NCBI GenBank assembly: GCA_023436425.1
Contig: JAEZJD010000195.1
Coordinates: forward strand, 1 to 8,418
Reading direction: 5' to 3'
Length of the DNA: 8,418 nt
Source of the DNA: Bacteroidota bacterium
Lineage (GTDB): Bacteria; Bacteroidota; Bacteroidia; Chitinophagales; Chitinophagaceae
Shown: positions 6,803 through 8,418 of the stretch, one piece after another
Layout: each line of letters starts with the position of its first letter
Numbering within the stretch: position 1 is the stretch's first letter
Notes under the pieces: generated by a model
What the model was told of the DNA's origin: nothing
What the model saw: only the letters and a program-made list of their open reading frames with translations
The model's database searches: none
Made by a program: the position numbers and the translations under genes

Positions 6803-7237
6803 ATGAAATACGCTGAACTTACAGGTTTTATTTTTCTGCTCTTTAGCACAGGGTGCACTGTTTCCCACTCGCTCCAACAAAGCAAAACTGATTTGATAAA
6901 CACCGAAAAGACATTTGCGGCACGAGCTAGATCCGCCGGAATTGCTACAGCGTTTTTCGAATTCGCGGCAGATAATGCTGTCATTAGTAGAGATAGTTTG
7001 ATCCGCGGTCCTGAGGCCATCAAACGGTTTTACGAAACACGTTCCTGGATTAATCCGCGGCTGGAGTGGGCTCCGGAATTCGCAGATGTATCAGCATCCG
7101 GAGATCTCGGCTATACTTACGGGCATTTCTCTTTTTCGGCAATGGACAGTTCAGGTAAAAACGTTACACGAACTGGAATTTTCCATACGGTTTGGAAGCG
7201 CCAACCAAATGGCACGTGGAAGTTTGTCTGGGATTGA
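6803..7237 (+). CDS. NTF2-like (SnoaL/DUF4440-type) probable lipoprotein
   Basis: This is a 144-residue exported protein. The N-terminus has Lys2, a hydrophobic stretch (residues 6-14) and a lipobox-like FSTGC with Cys18 as the putative lipidated residue; Ser at -3 is less usual than Leu/Val/Ile, so lipidation is probable, not certain. Residues ~30-144 resemble the NTF2-like superfamily of the SnoaL/DUF4440 kind: an initial helix (EKTFAARARSAG), FFEFAADNAV, a GPEAIKRFYE helix, and closing strands (LGYTYGHFSFSA, then GIFHTVWKRQPNGTWKFVWD). Members of this fold act as small enzymes, binding domains or ketosteroid-isomerase-like proteins; nothing here fixes a reaction. The ATG at 6803 is the natural start because it begins the signal peptide. 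The gene is divergent from the DUF5686 gene and 123 nt before the tricorn-like gene. The function is unknown. Confidence 0.82.
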   Translation: MKYAELTGFIFLLFSTGCTVSHSLQQSKTDLINTEKTFAARARSAGIATAFFEFAADNAVISRDSLIRGPEAIKRFYETRSWINPRLEWAPEFADVSASGDLGYTYGHFSFSAMDSSGKNVTRTGIFHTVWKRQPNGTWKFVWD

Positions 7238-7360
7238 TGTAAGCCCCAGAGGAAATACTTCCATTGGATAACGGTCTGTAATCCCCATTTTCCGTTGATA
7301 AAATTCAAAGCCTGATTCCCCATGAACGTGGTACCTTGACGCAGTAAACTAAAAACTGAT

Positions 7361-8418
7361 ATGAAAAAATTTTCTTCTGCTTTAACGTTAACCATGCTGA
7401 TCTTCACATCAGCCTTTGCACAAATTGATGCCGGGCTTTTTCGTTATCCCGATGTATCGCAATCACACATCGTTTTTACTTACGCAAATGACCTTTGGAT
7501 TGTTCCCAAAGAAGGCGGCACCGCTGTAAAACTCAGCTCACCCGCCGGTGTTGAAATCTACCCGAAGTTTTCACCTGACGGAAAACAGATTGCGTTCACC
7601 GGCAACTACGATGGCAACATGGATGCATATGTATTGCCGATTGGCGGCGGTGTGCCAACGCGATTGACGCAGCACGGCTACCCGGATATTGTTGTTGACT
7701 GGACGAATGATGGTAAGAGCGTGTTGTTCGCTTCCGCAAGAGAAAGCGGCAAGGCAAGATTTCGCCAGCTGTACACTGTCCCATCATCCGGCGGTGTGGT
7801 TGACAAACTGCCGTTGGCGTACGGCGAATTTGCTTCCTTTTCTCCCGATGGGAAACAACTTGCCGTTACTTTCCGCACGCAGGAAGGTCGCAATTGGAAA
7901 CGATACCGCGGTGGCTGGAAGGCGGACATGCATGTTTTTAATCTAAACAATCTAACATCAGAAAATATTTCGAAGGCCACAGATCCGGGCACCGAATACC
8001 CTATGTGGCATGGCAACAGCATTTACTTTTTATCCGATCGCGGTGCAGAAATGAGGATGAACATCTGGAAGTACGAGCTGGCAACTAAAACTTACAGTCA
8101 AATCACGAATTTCAAGGACTATGATGTCCACTTTCCCTCACAAGGTCCGAGCGACATTGTGTTTGAAGCAGGCAGTAAGTTATACATTATGCCTTTTGCT
8201 ACTGCACAGCCCAGGGAAGTCTCTATCAGTCTGGTTACCGACAACGCGTTGCTGAAACCTAAAGTGCAGTCAGTGGAGAATCTTGTAAGTAATGTTACAA
8301 TAAGCCCTGATGGAAATCGTGTGCTGGTAGAGGCCCGTGGTGATATTTTTTCTGTGCCTGCAGAAAATGGCTTTGTAAAAAACCTGACGAGAACTTCGGG
8401 TGTTGCTGAGCGTTATGC
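7361..8418 (+). CDS. Tricorn-like protease homologue, N-terminal beta-propeller part (3' end cut by window edge)
   Basis: The frame starts at ATG 7361 and stays open to the last base, giving 352 complete codons. A signal peptide is visible: MKK, a hydrophobic core (7-17) and cleavage after AFA at residue 20, so the product is probably periplasmic. The rest is a run of TolB/PD40-type beta-propeller blades: YANDLWIVPKEGG (41-53), KFSPDGKQIAFTGN (69-82), FSPDGKQLAVTF (160-171), IYFLSDRG (221-228) and ISPDGNRVLVEARGDIF (314-330). The WKRYRGG motif (179-185) in the propeller is typical of tricorn protease homologues of peptidase family S41, which are about 1,000-1,100 residues long with later PDZ and Ser-protease domains. 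Those catalytic parts would lie beyond the window, so peptidase activity is inferred from the family. A TolB-like or propeller-amidohydrolase protein is the main alternative. No clear promoter was found in the 123 nt upstream. Confidence 0.88.
   Translation, partial: MKKFSSALTLTMLIFTSAFAQIDAGLFRYPDVSQSHIVFTYANDLWIVPKEGGTAVKLSSPAGVEIYPKFSPDGKQIAFTGNYDGNMDAYVLPIGGGVPTRLTQHGYPDIVVDWTNDGKSVLFASARESGKARFRQLYTVPSSGGVVDKLPLAYGEFASFSPDGKQLAVTFRTQEGRNWKRYRGGWKADMHVFNLNNLTSENISKATDPGTEYPMWHGNSIYFLSDRGAEMRMNIWKYELATKTYSQITNFKDYDVHFPSQGPSDIVFEAGSKLYIMPFATAQPREVSISLVTDNALLKPKVQSVENLVSNVTISPDGNRVLVEARGDIFSVPAENGFVKNLTRTSGVAERY

Noticed and set aside
6724..7023. 99-codon - strand frame upstream of the DUF5686 gene
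   Set aside because: It is antisense to the lipoprotein gene, which has a signal sequence and NTF2-like motifs; this frame has neither.
7238..7360. Small inverted repeats (GGAA-ATAC-TTCC near 7251-7263; AACGG with CCGTT near 7269-7298) between the lipoprotein and tricorn-like genes
   Set aside because: Stems are four to five pairs without T-runs, and no promoter pattern or small gene is visible in the gap.
7678..8022. Frames on both strands in 7596-8022
   Set aside because: They overlap the beta-propeller repeats of the tricorn-like gene, whose frame carries SPDG motifs and a signal peptide; these are shadows.

Overview
The window looks like ordinary chromosomal DNA from a member of the Bacteroidota. 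Three things point there: a DUF5686 protein with an N-terminal carboxypeptidase-like regulatory domain (a Bacteroidota-typical outer-membrane family), a secreted tricorn-type protease homologue, and starts preceded by A-rich leaders instead of clear Shine-Dalgarno sequences. A Chitinophagaceae-like or Cytophagales-like soil or aquatic degrader would fit, but this is inference from gene content, not a phylogenetic result. No RNA gene, CRISPR array, insertion sequence, integrase or long repeat was found. Coding density is high and no gap between genes exceeds about 125 bases.

Left half (1-4231, all + strand): a sugar-catabolism block. It starts with the 3' end of xylose isomerase (xylA), cut by the window edge. 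A sodium/sugar symporter of the SGLT-like SSS family follows 25 nt downstream, probably in the same transcript. A strong intrinsic terminator (2214-2245) closes that unit. Mannonate dehydratase (uxuA) begins only 12-24 nt after the T-tract, and a DUF72 (YecE-like) protein of unknown function follows. A second, weaker hairpin with a T-run lies between uxuA and the DUF72 gene. The enzymes belong to two entry routes for plant-derived sugars: D-xylose to D-xylulose (XylA), and D-mannonate to 2-keto-3-deoxygluconate on the glucuronate route (UxuA). The symporter could supply xylose or a related sugar. Partners such as xylulokinase, UxuB and UxaC are not in view.

Right half (4274-8418): a large DUF5686 outer-membrane protein on the - strand, convergent with the DUF72 gene. 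Divergent from it, across a 96-nt intergenic region, is a small NTF2-like (SnoaL/DUF4440-type) probable lipoprotein on the + strand. The window ends inside a secreted tricorn-like beta-propeller protein starting at 7361, whose reading frame stays open to the last base. These three products are predicted to be exported (outer membrane, lipoprotein, periplasm), unlike the cytoplasmic sugar enzymes on the left.

I found no convincing new biological system. The items most worth a second look are the terminator sitting almost on the uxuA start, the animal-SGLT-like sugar-site motifs of the symporter, and the uncharacterised DUF5686 and DUF72 proteins.
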